DNA of 64,000 nt from Nocardioides islandensis (GCF_015352455.1 NZ_JADKPN010000012.1:1-64000); one strand, 5' to 3'; positions 56,207-64,000 are shown, counted from the stretch's first letter. A program made the numbers and translations. Notes: generated by a model not told the origin, from the letters alone.

Positions 56207-56719
56207 CTACCCGATCGGCCGCAGCTCGTCGGCGTACGACACCGACACCCGGCGCAGGACGCCGTCGTCGTCGACGGCGTACTGCCCCATCCGCCACAGC
56301 GGCGGGCTGTAGGCGTGGACCGAGACGGTGCCCTTCTCGGCACCGTTGAGCCGGTGGATGTGGTCGGCGCCGAAGGAGAACGCCTCGCCCGCACCGACGC
56401 GCACCTCTCGGCACTCGGAGCCCACGCGCAGGTTGTTCTCGACCAGCTCCCCGGCGACGACGGCGACGGCGCCCGAGGAGATGTCGTGGTCGTGCCAGCC
56501 GGTGTCGTTGACCGGGGTCCAGCACAGCAGCCACACGTCGACGTGGGTGTCACGGTGCAACGAGGCGTAGACACGCTCGTCGTCGTCGAAGCCGACGTGG
56601 TGCGCCCATCGGTCCGGATCGGCGGCCAGCGACACCACCAGGTCGCGCAGCTCGTCGGGCGTCAGGTCGCGTCCGGGCAGGGTGTCCAGGGTGACGGCGG
56701 TCAGCTGGCTCGTGGCCAT
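56207..56719 (-). CDS. Cysteine dioxygenase family protein
   Basis: A 170-residue cupin of the cysteine dioxygenase family, expected to oxidise cysteine or a related thiol to the sulfinic acid with O2 and non-haem iron. The first iron-binding motif is TGWHDHDISSGAVAVVAGEL near residue 80-99 with two His, and the third ligand is in FSFGADHIHRLNGAEKG near 124. VSVHAYSPPLWRMGQY near 142 is the family's C-terminal block. The ATG at 56719 overlaps the frameshifted amidohydrolase gene by 19 nt, so the two were made as one operon. Thiol substrates other than cysteine (3-mercaptopropionate) remain possible. Confidence 0.87.
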   Translation of the reverse strand: MATSQLTAVTLDTLPGRDLTPDELRDLVVSLAADPDRWAHHVGFDDDERVYASLHRDTHVDVWLLCWTPVNDTGWHDHDISSGAVAVVAGELVENNLRVGSECREVRVGAGEAFSFGADHIHRLNGAEKGTVSVHAYSPPLWRMGQYAVDDDGVLRRVSVSYADELRPIG

Positions 56720-57683
56720 GAGCGCACTCCTTCGGGCTCGGTGACGGGCAGCCCGAGAGCCCGCCGTGGGTTGGTGACGCGCACGGCGCGCGTCGCTGCC
56801 TCGCCCCAGTGCCCGTGCTCGGCAGCGACAGGCGCGGCGTACGGCCGGTCGCTGCCGAGCACGAGGGCGTCGATCCCGAGCACGCGCACCAGCGCGTCCA
56901 GGCCCTGGGGCCCGTACGACGAGGTGTCGACGTGCAGCAGTGGGTCGACCGCCCCGGTGGTGCCGCCACGGGCGACGTGCCGTTCGTGGTGCACCGGGGC
57001 CAGCCCGCGCCGGCGGCGAACACCACGCGCAGGGACGGATGGGAGGACCGGACGTCACCGGCTTGCCAGGCCCACCACGCCGCCTGGAGCTGGGCGGCGT
57101 ACCCGACGACGGCCGGCCACCACGCGGGCAGCGCGTCCGCCCGCGGGTCCGGCGCCTCCGGTCCCGGATGCACCAGCACCGGCCGGCCGGCCGCCTCGGC
57201 GACGGCGAGCACCGGCGCCAGGCGCGCCCAGCCCGCCGGCGTGCGAACGTCGGTGGCGGGCACCTGGACCCCGACGAACCCCCCATCGAGCAAGGAGGCC
57301 AGCCCCTCCAGGTCGGGCTCGACCGACGACACCGACGCCCACGCCCCGAAGCCCTCGGGCAGCGCCGCCACCCCCTCGTGCCAGGCGTCCAGCAGCGCAG
57401 CGGCCGAGGGCCCGCGCAGCGACTCGATACCCAGCGGCGCGGACAGGGACAGGCACGCGAGCCCGATGCCGTCGTGGGCGTTCTGACGCAGGCGGTCCGG
57501 TACGTCGTGGTGGCCGGCCTCGATCTCGTACGGCGCCTCGCCCTGGGTGTAGAGCGTCCACCCGCGCAGGTACGGGAACCGCGACCGCGCGCGCAGCCGC
57601 TCGACCAGCGCCTCGGGCCAGAGGTGCTGGTGCAGGTCGACCGCGGCGACCGGCCAGGCCGGGTCGAACGGGGTGGCGGACAT
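56701..57683 (-). pseudogene. Amidohydrolase family protein, interrupted by a -1 frameshift
   Basis: ATG 57683 (GGAGGG 6 nt upstream) opens a metal-dependent hydrolase: VAAVDLHQHLWPEALVERLR near 13-32 has the HxH metal motif, and GRPVLVHPGPEAPD near 165 another His. At about 57000 the reading frame breaks. Before it, the protein reads VVFAAGAG. One frame over it continues as expected for the family with APVHHERHVARGGT, VDTSSYGPQGLDALVRVLG and the Asp-bearing DALVLGSDRPYAAPV, to a stop at 56701. Adding one base in the GGCTGGCCCC run would give an intact 327-residue protein of the ACMSD-like amidohydrolase superfamily. It is either a recent mutation or a sequencing error. Cysteine dioxygenase follows in the same operon. 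Confidence 0.8.
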
Positions 57684-57701
57684 CGGACTCCCTCCGGATG
57701 T

Positions 57702-57715
57702 CTTACTACAGTAAG
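57702..57715. promoter_or_regulatory. CTTACT-AC-AGTAAG palindrome upstream of the amidohydrolase operon
   Basis: Two 6-nt arms pair around AC, 19-32 nt upstream of the amidohydrolase start, in a locally AT-rich patch (GTCAATAGACGTTGTACCGT). This is a likely operator for the amidohydrolase-cysteine dioxygenase operon. On the coding strand TTGACT overlaps one arm but no matching -10 is found at the right distance. Confidence 0.45.
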
Positions 57716-57764
57716 TCAATAGACGTTGTACCGTAGTTCGACACGCCGGCGGAACCGTCCAGGG

Positions 57765-57842
57765 TTTGGCGTCGTTCCTGCCGCTTTGGCGTCGCAGCAA
57801 CGACGCCGAACGTCAGGGATACCCGCTCGAGCGGGTATCCCT
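57765..57842. repeat. Double palindrome element, copy 2
   Basis: Starts TTTGGCGTCGTTCCTGCCGC, repeats TTTGGCGTCG, then CAACGACGCCGAACG (a decayed form of the palindrome in copy 1). It ends with AGGGATACCCGCTC and its exact inverse, a perfect 28-nt palindrome (57815-57842). It lies 6 nt after the meaA stop, so it may terminate meaA. Confidence 0.9.
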
Positions 57843-57847
57843 GCCCA

Positions 57848-59845
57848 TCACGCGACCGGCAGCCCGTGGGCCCTCCGGATGACGTCGACGATGCCGCCCA
57901 TGATCGCGGTCAGCCCGAAGTCCTTGGGCGTGTAGACGGCGGCCACGCCGAGGTCCAGCAGCGCCCGGGCATCGGCGGACGGGATGATCCCGCCGACCAC
58001 CACCGGGACGTCGTCCAGGCCGGCAGCGCGCAGGCCGTCGAGGACCGACGGCACCAGCTCCATGTGCGAGCCGGACAGGATCGACAGGCCCACGCAGTGC
58101 ACGTCCTCGGCAACGGCCGCGGCCACGATCTCCTCCGGCGTCAGCCGGATGCCCTGGTACACCACCTCGAACCCGGCGTCCCGAGCCCGCACCGCCACCT
58201 GCTCGGCGCCGTTCGAGTGCCCGTCGAGGCCGGGCTTGCCGACGAGCAGGCGCAGCCGGCCGCCGAGCTCGTCGCCGGTACGGCGCACCCGCTCGCGCAC
58301 CGACGCCAGCTCCTCGCCGGCCTCGGCGACACCCACCGCACCCGTGACGCCCGTCGGCGCGCGGAACTCGCCGAACACCTCGCGCAGCGTCCCGGCCCAT
58401 TCCCCCGTCGTCGCGCCCGCACGGGCGGCGGCCAGGGTCGCGGCCATCAGGTTGGTGTCGGTCTTGGCGTCGGCGGCCAGCCGCTCGAGAGCGGACCTGA
58501 CGGCGTCCTCGTCACGCTCGGCCTTCCACGCCCGCACGGACTCCATCGCGGCCGCCTCGGCCTCGGGGTCGGGGGCCTGGATGGCGGCGTCGAGGTCCGC
58601 GGTCAGCGGGGAGGGCTCGGTGGTCTCGAAGACGTTCACGCCCACGACCTTCTCGGCACCGGACTCGATGCGGGCCCGGCGCGCGGCGTGCGAGGCCACG
58701 AGCTGTTCCTTCATGTACCCGGACTCGACCGCCGCGATCGCCCCGCCCAGCGCCTGCACGCGGTCCATCTCCTCCCGGGCGCCGGAGACCAGCTCGGCGA
58801 CCTTGGCCGCCACCACGGGCGAGCCGTCGAAGATGTCGTCGTACTCGAGGAGGTCCGACTCGAACGCCAGCACCTGCTGGAGCCGCAGCGACCACTGCTG
58901 GTCCCACGGCCGGGGCAGGCCGAGCGCTTCGTTCCACGCGGGCAGCTGGACGGCCCGGGCCCGCGCGTTCTTGCTCAGGGTGACGCCGAGCATCTCCAGG
59001 ACGATCCGCTGGACGTTGTTCTCGGGCTGGGCCTCGGTGAGACCGAGGGAGTTGACCTGCACGCCGTACCGGAAGCGGCGCATCTTCGGGTCGGTGACGC
59101 CGTACCGCTGCTCGGTCAGCTCGTCCCACAGCTGCACGAACGCGCGCATCTTGCACATCTCCTCCACGAAGCGTACGCCGGCGTTGACGAAGAACGAGAT
59201 GCGGCCGACGACCGTGCCGAAGTCCTCCTCCGAGACCTGCCCGGACGCCCGCACGGTGTCGAGCACGGCGATCGCGGTGCACAGGGCGTACGCCAGCTCC
59301 TGCTGCGGCGTCGCGCCGGCCTCCTGCAGGTGGTAGCTGCAGATGTTGATCGGGTTCCACGTCGGCATCTCGTGGACGGTGTAGGCGATCACGTCGCCGA
59401 TCAGCCGCAGCGAGTGCTCGGGCGGGAAGACGTACGTCCCGCGCGACAGGTACTCCTTGATGATGTCGTTCTGCGTCGTCCCGGCGAGGTCGGCGGCGAC
59501 GGCGCCCTGCTCCTCGGCCACCACCTGGTAGAGCGCCAGCAGCCACATCGCGGTGGCGTTGATGGTCATCGAGGTGTTCATCTCCGACAGCGGGATGCCG
59601 TCGAAGAGCTTGCGCATCTCGCCGAGGTGCGGGACCGGTACGCCGACCTTGCCGACCTCGCCGCGCGCGAGCGGCGAGTCGGGGTCGTACCCCGTCTGGG
59701 TCGGCAGGTCGAAGGCGACGGAGAGGCCGGTCTGCCCCTTGGCCAGGTTGGTGCGGTAGAGCGCGTTGGACGCCGCGGCCGTCGAGTGGCCGGCGTACGT
59801 GCGCATCACCCAGGGCCGATCCTTGCGCCTGTCCTTCTCGGGCAT
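57848..59845 (-). CDS. meaA: Ethylmalonyl-CoA mutase (MeaA type)
   Basis: Adenosylcobalamin-dependent mutase that converts (2R)-ethylmalonyl-CoA to (2S)-methylsuccinyl-CoA in the ethylmalonyl-CoA pathway. The 665-residue single-chain protein has the barrel (VMRTYAGHSTAAASNALYRT near 13-32; TGLSVAFDLPTQTGYDPDSP near 38-57; NICSYHLQEAGATPQQELAY near 170) and its own B12 domain with LVGKPGLDGHSNGAEQVAVR near 530-549, where DGHSNG gives the base-off DxHxxG motif. The short N-terminus and GLDGHSNGAE are MeaA-type, unlike methylmalonyl-CoA mutase. ATG 59845 is used. With ccr, thiolase and epimerase in this window it completes the pathway's diagnostic enzymes. Confidence 0.93.
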   Translation of the reverse strand: MPEKDRRKDRPWVMRTYAGHSTAAASNALYRTNLAKGQTGLSVAFDLPTQTGYDPDSPLARGEVGKVGVPVPHLGEMRKLFDGIPLSEMNTSMTINATAMWLLALYQVVAEEQGAVAADLAGTTQNDIIKEYLSRGTYVFPPEHSLRLIGDVIAYTVHEMPTWNPINICSYHLQEAGATPQQELAYALCTAIAVLDTVRASGQVSEEDFGTVVGRISFFVNAGVRFVEEMCKMRAFVQLWDELTEQRYGVTDPKMRRFRYGVQVNSLGLTEAQPENNVQRIVLEMLGVTLSKNARARAVQLPAWNEALGLPRPWDQQWSLRLQQVLAFESDLLEYDDIFDGSPVVAAKVAELVSGAREEMDRVQALGGAIAAVESGYMKEQLVASHAARRARIESGAEKVVGVNVFETTEPSPLTADLDAAIQAPDPEAEAAAMESVRAWKAERDEDAVRSALERLAADAKTDTNLMAATLAAARAGATTGEWAGTLREVFGEFRAPTGVTGAVGVAEAGEELASVRERVRRTGDELGGRLRLLVGKPGLDGHSNGAEQVAVRARDAGFEVVYQGIRLTPEEIVAAAVAEDVHCVGLSILSGSHMELVPSVLDGLRAAGLDDVPVVVGGIIPSADARALLDLGVAAVYTPKDFGLTAIMGGIVDVIRRAHGLPVA

Positions 59846-59932
59846 GTGCCCACGGTAGGACCGCGGCTACCGCGGGGTAACCGGCTCCGCGTGTGGGGTA
59901 TCCGACCGTGAGGAACCGGTCACAGCGCACCC

Positions 59933-60035
59933 GTTGGTCGAGGAGGTTGCGCTAGCAACCGTCACGAGACCCGGTGAGAGATCCGCGGTCCGGTCACCGG
60001 GTCTCGTGACGGGACTTCGTCCCTCCTCGACCAGC
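59933..60035. repeat. GGTCGAGGA-hairpin-GTCACGAGACC inverted pair, copy 3
   Basis: Left half: GTTGGTCGAGGA, GGTTGC-GCTA-GCAACC, GTCACGAGACCCGGTGA. Right half (inverse): TCACCGGGTCTCGTGAC, GGGAC-TTC-GTCCC, TCCTCGACCAGC. The two halves pair with each other over their shared parts, while each has its own, different, inner mini-hairpin. It lies between the STAS gene stop and the meaA start. Confidence 0.92.
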
Positions 60036-60043
60036 GGTGCGGG

Positions 60044-60352
60044 TCAGGCGGAGGCGGCGGCGCGCTCGACGTCGACGAAGCGCATCAGGCGGGAGAGGTG
60101 CAGCATCCGGCGGACGGCCGGGCCGCAGCCGCGGAGCGTGACGTGGTTGCCGGAGAGGGAGGCCTCGCGGCTGGCGTAGGCCAGGACGCGGGTGGCGGTG
60201 ACGTCCATCGACGTGACGGCCGTGAGGTCGACGACGACGTCCAGTTCGGTGCCGTGGAGCCGCTCGCGCAAGGCGTTGCGGACCTCCCACGTGCTGCGCG
60301 CGTCGAAGTCCCCGCTGAGGACCAACGTAGGTCCGTCGGTGACGATCTCCAT
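60044..60352 (-). CDS. STAS domain protein (anti-sigma factor antagonist)
   Basis: A 102-residue single STAS domain, as in SpoIIAA/RsbV-type anti-anti-sigma factors. LVLSGDFDARSTWEVRNALR is the first strand/helix, VVVDLTAVTSMDVTATRVLA near 48-67 has the phosphorylatable Ser of the DxTxVTSMD-type motif, and NHVTLRGCGPAVRRMLHLSR near 75 the end. These proteins release a sigma factor from its kinase/anti-sigma when unphosphorylated. No RsbW-like kinase or sigma-B gene is adjacent, so partners are elsewhere. ATG 60352 is chosen since the residues upstream of it do not belong to the fold. A GGGAGGC/GCCTCCC hairpin lies upstream. Confidence 0.85.
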   Translation of the reverse strand: MEIVTDGPTLVLSGDFDARSTWEVRNALRERLHGTELDVVVDLTAVTSMDVTATRVLAYASREASLSGNHVTLRGCGPAVRRMLHLSRLMRFVDVERAAASA

Positions 60353-60548
60353 CTGCCTACCCCGCTCTCCGGAACCCGAGATGTCCGGTGTTGGCGGGAG
60401 GCTCCCCCGTGGCGCCTCCCAGCACGGATCCGCGCGCGCGGGTCCGTACACCCACTATGACGCGCGACACGTCAAAACGGTTGCTCCTTTTCCGCCGCGA
60501 ATTCTCACCGCGGAGCTCCCCACTAGAGTCCGACAGCATGGAGCGGCC

Positions 60549-61178
60549 ATGGTGAACCTGACCCGCATCTACACACGCACGGGTGACGGCGGCCAGACCC
60601 GGCTCGGCGACATGAGCGTCACGTCGAAGAACGACACCCGCCTGCATGCCTACGCCGACGTCGACGAGGCCAACGCGCAGGTCGGGGTGGCTCTGGCGGT
60701 CGGAGGGGCGCACGACCTGGAGGAGTCGGTCCGCGCGGTCCTGATACACGTGCAGAACGACCTCTTCGACGTGGGCGCCGACCTGTGCACCCCGGTCGTG
60801 GAGAACCCCGAGTTCCCGCCGCTGCGGATCGAGCAGGAGTACGTCGACCGGCTCGAGGGCTGGTGCGACGAGTACAACGAGCACCTCCCGAACCTGCGCT
60901 CGTTCATCCTCAACGGCGGCACGCCCGCGGCGGCGCAGCTGCACGTCGCGCGCACCGTCGTACGCCGCGCCGAGCGCGCTGCGTGGGCGGCGTACGACGA
61001 GCACGGCGCGTCGATGAACCCGCTGGCCATCACCTACCTGAACCGGCTCTCGGACCTCCTGTTCATCCTGGCCAGGTACGTCAACCGGGAGCAGGGCGAC
61101 GTGTTGTGGGTGCCCGGCGGCCAACGAGACGACCAACGAGACGACCAGCAGGCTGGAGAGGAGCTCGGGAGTGACTGA
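60549..61178 (+). CDS. Cob(I)alamin adenosyltransferase, PduO type
   Basis: Transfers adenosyl from ATP to cob(I)alamin, producing the coenzyme required by both mutases in this window. The 209-residue protein has the PduO ATP loop IYTRTGDGGQTRLGDMSVTS at about 6-25, HAYADVDEANAQVGVAL near 33, NGGTPAAAQLHVARTVVRRA near 120-139 and the C-terminal signature NPLAITYLNRLSDLLFILAR near 157-176. A short acidic tail (DDQRDDQQAGEELGSD) follows. ATG 60549 is used; TAGAGT 20 nt upstream may be a -10 box. Its end overlaps the S10 peptidase gene's start by 8 nt. Confidence 0.92.
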   Translation: MVNLTRIYTRTGDGGQTRLGDMSVTSKNDTRLHAYADVDEANAQVGVALAVGGAHDLEESVRAVLIHVQNDLFDVGADLCTPVVENPEFPPLRIEQEYVDRLEGWCDEYNEHLPNLRSFILNGGTPAAAQLHVARTVVRRAERAAWAAYDEHGASMNPLAITYLNRLSDLLFILARYVNREQGDVLWVPGGQRDDQRDDQQAGEELGSD

Positions 61179-62655
61179 CGACCAGCACCACGACCGCCAC
61201 GGTCATCACCACGACAAGCGCCCCGAGCCCGTCGACGACCTCGTCGTCACCCACCACACGCTGCGGACGACCAGCGGCGAGATCACCTACACCGCGCGCA
61301 CGGGCCGCATCGTGCTGCGCGAGGAGGAGGTGAAGAAGGACAAGTTCACCGGCTGGAAGGCCCGCGCGGAGCTTTCTATTACGGCCTACACGCTCGACGC
61401 GGACAAGGTGGGGGACGTCACCGAGCGGCCGATCTCGTTCGTGTTCAACGGCGGCCCGGGCTCGGCCTCGGTCTGGCTGCACATGGGCCTGCTCGGACCA
61501 CGCCGGGTCGACGTCGGGGACGTCGAGGACCGCAACCCACCGCCGTACCAGCTGGTCGACAACCCCGAGACCCTGCTGGCGGTCAGCGACCTGGTCTTCA
61601 TCGACCCGATGTCCACCGGGCACAGCCGGGCCGTCGCGGGCGGCAAGGCGGGCGAGTACCACGGCTTCGGCAAGGACGTCGAGCAGGTCACCGAGCTGAT
61701 CCGGCTGTGGTGCACGCGCGAGGACCGGTGGATGTCGCCGAAGTACGTCATCGGCGAGTCCTACGGCACCACCCGCGCCGTCGCGGTCGCCGAGCGACTC
61801 GCACGGGTGCACGCGATGGGTCTCAACGGGCTGGTGCTGGTGTCCAGCGTCGTCGACTTCGGCAGCCAGGACTTCCAGTACCTCCGCGCCGACGAGGCCT
61901 GCCTCAACTTCCTCCCGACGTACGCCGCCATCGCCCACTACCACGGGCTGCACGAGGGACGGACGCTCGAGGAGGTCCGCGCCGAGGCCGAGGAGTTCGC
62001 GGCGGGGCCCTACCGGCTCGCACTCGCCCGCGGACACCGGCTGCCGGCCGAGGAGCGGGCCGAGATCGTCTCGACGCTGGCCCGGCTGGCCGGCGTCAGC
62101 GAGGAGTACGTCGACCGCTCCGAGCTGCGCATCGAGCACTGGCGCTGGTGCACCGAGCTGCTGCGCGACCGCGGACTGACCGTCGGCCGGATCGACGGGC
62201 GCTTCACCGGCCCGCTCTACTCCCGCATCGCCGAGAACATGGACGCCGACCCGTCCATCGACGCCATCGACGCGCCGTTCACCGCCGCCATCCACCACTA
62301 CCTGCGCGGCGAGCTCGGGTCGAACCAGGACCTCCCCTACGAGGTCTTCGCCAACGCCATCAAGCAGTGGTCGTTCAAGGAGTTCGAGGGCAAGCCGATC
62401 AACGTCGCCGACAAGCTGGAGCGGCTGATGCGGGTCAACCCGCACCTGCGGGTGCGCATCGAGTACGGCTACTACGACCTCGCCACGCCGTACCACGCGG
62501 CCGAGGACATGGTCGCCCACCTCCGCATCCCCGCCGAGGCCTTCGACCGCATCGAGCACGCGTACTTCCCGACCGGCCACATGCCGTACATCCACGAGGA
62601 GTCCCGCATCCGCGAGGCCGAGGGCATCACGGCGTTCGTCACCGCCCACACCTGA
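61171..62655 (+). CDS. S10 family serine carboxypeptidase-like protein, probably cytosolic
   Basis: A 494-residue protein of the S10 serine carboxypeptidase family. The oxyanion-hole segment is FVFNGGPGSASVWLHMGLLG near 90-109, the nucleophile SPKYVIGESYGTTRAVAVAE near 189 (Ser near 197), the acid Asp in YGYYDLATPYHAAEDM near 431, and the His in YFPTGHMPYIHEE near 465. Unlike vacuolar or secreted S10 enzymes it lacks a signal peptide and starts with a His/Asp-rich tail (TDDQHHDRHGHHHDKRPEPV) that could bind metal. GTG 61171 overlaps the adenosyltransferase gene by 8 nt, so it is in the same operon. Substrate unknown. Confidence 0.88.
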   Translation: MTDDQHHDRHGHHHDKRPEPVDDLVVTHHTLRTTSGEITYTARTGRIVLREEEVKKDKFTGWKARAELSITAYTLDADKVGDVTERPISFVFNGGPGSASVWLHMGLLGPRRVDVGDVEDRNPPPYQLVDNPETLLAVSDLVFIDPMSTGHSRAVAGGKAGEYHGFGKDVEQVTELIRLWCTREDRWMSPKYVIGESYGTTRAVAVAERLARVHAMGLNGLVLVSSVVDFGSQDFQYLRADEACLNFLPTYAAIAHYHGLHEGRTLEEVRAEAEEFAAGPYRLALARGHRLPAEERAEIVSTLARLAGVSEEYVDRSELRIEHWRWCTELLRDRGLTVGRIDGRFTGPLYSRIAENMDADPSIDAIDAPFTAAIHHYLRGELGSNQDLPYEVFANAIKQWSFKEFEGKPINVADKLERLMRVNPHLRVRIEYGYYDLATPYHAAEDMVAHLRIPAEAFDRIEHAYFPTGHMPYIHEESRIREAEGITAFVTAHT

Positions 62656-62659
62656 CCGA

Positions 62660-63454
62660 TCAGCTGCGGGGCTCGTTCATGACCTCGGGCGGAAGTGCGT
62701 AGATGAGCCCCGAGCAGTGGACGATCACGGCTTGGTGGATGAGCACGCGCAGGTAGTGCTCCTCGATCGGGGGCGCGACGAGGGTCAGCTCGCCCGAGGC
62801 GATCCGGTCGCGGATGTGCGCGAGGATCGGCAGCCCGGCGATGGTGCGGTCCTTCATCCCGTTGCACACCGCCGTGAGCATCCGGCCGTACTGGTCGAAC
62901 TGGGGCTCCGGGGTGATCGTCATGAGGGCGGACAGGTTGGTGCGGTAGACGTCCACGTGCTTGTCCAGGTCGGTCCGGTAGCCGAGGTCGTACTCGGGGC
63001 ACAGGGCCGCCAGGGCGGACCGGACGACGGCCTGCGGGCCTGACCCGACGTAGCCCATCTCGGAGGCCAGCCGGCCCTCCGCCACGTCGGCGGTGAACCC
63101 CTGCGACTTCCACACGCAGACCCCGTACCCCGCGGGGAGGTCCCGATCGGCCCCCTGGCTGCTCCCCTCGGCCTCGTAGTCCATCCAGAGCAGGAACGTC
63201 TGCTGGGCCTCGGTGCTGGTGTCCACGAGGGACGGCAGGTCCGGGGGCACGTCGACGTCGGCCACCGAGACCAGGATGCCGGTCGCACTCGGTGCCTCGG
63301 ACGGCGCCTCGGACGACGCGCCCGTTGCCGCCTCCGTCGGCGACGAGCTCTCCGCCGCCGGCTGCTCGGCAGCCGTGCTGCTGGACTCCGTACCGCACCC
63401 GCTCAGTGCCACCAGCATGATCGCCGCCAGCAGGCTGCCGCTCCCCCGTGCCAT
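62660..63454 (-). CDS. DUF732-like lipoprotein
   Basis: A 264-residue predicted lipoprotein: signal peptide MARGSGSLLAAIMLVALSGC with lipobox LSGC (Cys at 20), then a Ser/Ala/Glu-rich spacer (about 25-58, PTEAATGASSEAPSEAP). After that come two mixed domains of about 80-100 residues. The first (LPAGYGVCVWKSQGFTADVA, ending ALAALCPEYDLGY) has the two-Cys pattern of DUF732 exported mycobacterial proteins. The second (YGRMLTAVCNGMKDRTIAG) has another Cys pair with VIVHCSGLIY. Function unknown; anchored outside the membrane. It converges on the S10 gene with a 4-nt gap. Confidence 0.75.
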   Translation of the reverse strand: MARGSGSLLAAIMLVALSGCGTESSSTAAEQPAAESSSPTEAATGASSEAPSEAPSATGILVSVADVDVPPDLPSLVDTSTEAQQTFLLWMDYEAEGSSQGADRDLPAGYGVCVWKSQGFTADVAEGRLASEMGYVGSGPQAVVRSALAALCPEYDLGYRTDLDKHVDVYRTNLSALMTITPEPQFDQYGRMLTAVCNGMKDRTIAGLPILAHIRDRIASGELTLVAPPIEEHYLRVLIHQAVIVHCSGLIYALPPEVMNEPRS

Positions 63455-63553
63455 GGTCCCCCCGTTCGACGCTGCCCTGGTCGCGCCCCAGGGTCGCGGC
63501 TCGGGGGGTGTGACGCCTCATCCGTTCGGTTGGACTTCACCACCCCGGGGTCG

Positions 63554-64000
63554 TCAGGGGTCGCCGCCGTCGGAGGAAGCCCGCACGAACACGTCGGGGT
63601 CGAGGTCGAAGCGCAGGATCGTGCCCGCGCACACCAGCCCCGCGGCCTCGAGCGTGGCGCGCGAGGACCAGTTCTTCCACCAGCACCCCGCGACCGGGGT
63701 GAGGCCCGCGTCGCGCACCGCCCGGGCAGTCAGGGACAGGATCGAGGAACCGACGCCGTGGCGGCGCAGCACGGGGTCGACGTACATCCCGATGTCCACG
63801 ACCCCGCTGTCCAGGGCGTGCCGCTCGTGGACGGCGATGCCCACCTCGCGGCCCTCGAGCCGGGCGATGCTCATCGCGCTCTTCTCGACGTACGACGCGA
63901 AGTCCGACTGCCAGCCCGTCGAATGGAGGTAGTCGAGGTCGGCGTGCGTGGCCAGCGTGATCTCCAGCCCGGGGACCGGCTCGCGCAGGTCGCCCGGATC
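63554..64000 (-). CDS. GNAT family N-acetyltransferase, 5' end cut off by the window
   Basis: 149 codons are open to the right window edge, so the start lies outside. The visible protein is a GNAT domain. LEITLATHADLDYLHSTGWQ is the N-terminal helix region, SIARLEGREVGIAVHERHAL a central strand, and IGMYVDPVLRRHGVGSSILS the acetyl-CoA-binding motif A (R-x-x-G-V/I-G). LTARAVRDAGLTPVAGCWWK and ATLEAAGLVCAGTILRFDLD complete the fold. Substrate unknown. The ATG at 63874 is internal to the domain and is not the start. Confidence 0.82.
   Translation of the reverse strand, partial: DPGDLREPVPGLEITLATHADLDYLHSTGWQSDFASYVEKSAMSIARLEGREVGIAVHERHALDSGVVDIGMYVDPVLRRHGVGSSILSLTARAVRDAGLTPVAGCWWKNWSSRATLEAAGLVCAGTILRFDLDPDVFVRASSDGGDP

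Noticed and set aside
57848-59845. MeaA considered as methylmalonyl-CoA mutase
   Set aside because: The short N-terminus, 665-residue length and GLDGHSNGAE motif fit MeaA/ethylmalonyl-CoA mutase, and ccr is present in the window.

Overview
The window is 64 kb of high-GC DNA from an actinobacterium, most probably a Nocardioides-like member of the Nocardioidaceae. This rests on protein character (NucS, DUF5709 and SigE-type sigma proteins, the GlgE pathway, the ethylmalonyl-CoA pathway), on GTG/TTG starts with 1-4 nt stop/start overlaps, and on several short -10 boxes directly in front of start codons, as in leaderless transcripts. No rRNA, tRNA, CRISPR array, insertion sequence or prophage was seen. 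The assignment to family is inference; nothing here is a species marker.

Layout. 1-3.1 kb: partial etfB, an exported Ig-like protein, a small membrane protein and an enoyl-CoA hydratase. 3.1-17.2 kb: an alpha-glucan block with glgX, glgP (opposite strand), then glgE-treS-mak-glgB in line, followed by a GNAT-Nudix fusion. 17.4-24.9 kb: a GH32 glycosidase leading a two-gene ABC exporter operon, divergent from pyruvate phosphate dikinase. 24.9-30.3 kb: a thioredoxin/TPR protein, an orphan roadblock protein, a DUF5709 protein, an acyl-CoA mutase large subunit without a B12 domain, and a MarR-YjbR pair. 30.3-35.2 kb: an FtsX-type permease with two ATPases. 35.3-42.2 kb: meaB-like GTPase, acetoacetyl-CoA thiolase, methylmalonyl-CoA epimerase, crotonyl-CoA carboxylase/reductase, a polar-type coiled-coil protein and an AI-2E family transporter. 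42.3-49.5 kb: EamA transporter, CGNR regulator, hydrolase, sigma factor with membrane partner, VOC protein and MFS transporter. 49.7-54.1 kb: a double 3-hydroxyacyl-CoA dehydrogenase, nucS, a DUF952 protein and a D-amino-acid oxidase. 54.2-64 kb: ferritin with a cysteine-rich mini-protein behind an iron box, a histidine phosphatase, DUF427, cysteine dioxygenase with a frameshifted amidohydrolase, ethylmalonyl-CoA mutase (meaA), a STAS protein, cobalamin adenosyltransferase, a cytosolic S10 peptidase, a lipoprotein and a partial GNAT.

Two themes link the genes. One is storage glucan: trehalose, maltose, maltose-1-phosphate and branched glucan are interconverted by TreS, Mak, GlgE and GlgB, and the polymer is broken down by GlgX and GlgP. 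The other is C2/C4 acyl-CoA metabolism: thiolase, 3-hydroxyacyl-CoA dehydrogenase, Ccr, MeaA, epimerase, MeaB-like GTPase and the adenosyltransferase that makes the B12 cofactor. Together they supply most of an ethylmalonyl-CoA pathway for assimilating acetyl-CoA units.

The most unusual content is between genes. Many intergenic gaps hold one of several families of structured repeats: 22-nt tandem arrays, perfect palindromes, and a 'GGTCGAG ... GAGACC' hairpin superfamily. In the last of these an inner stem changes sequence between copies but keeps its pairing.
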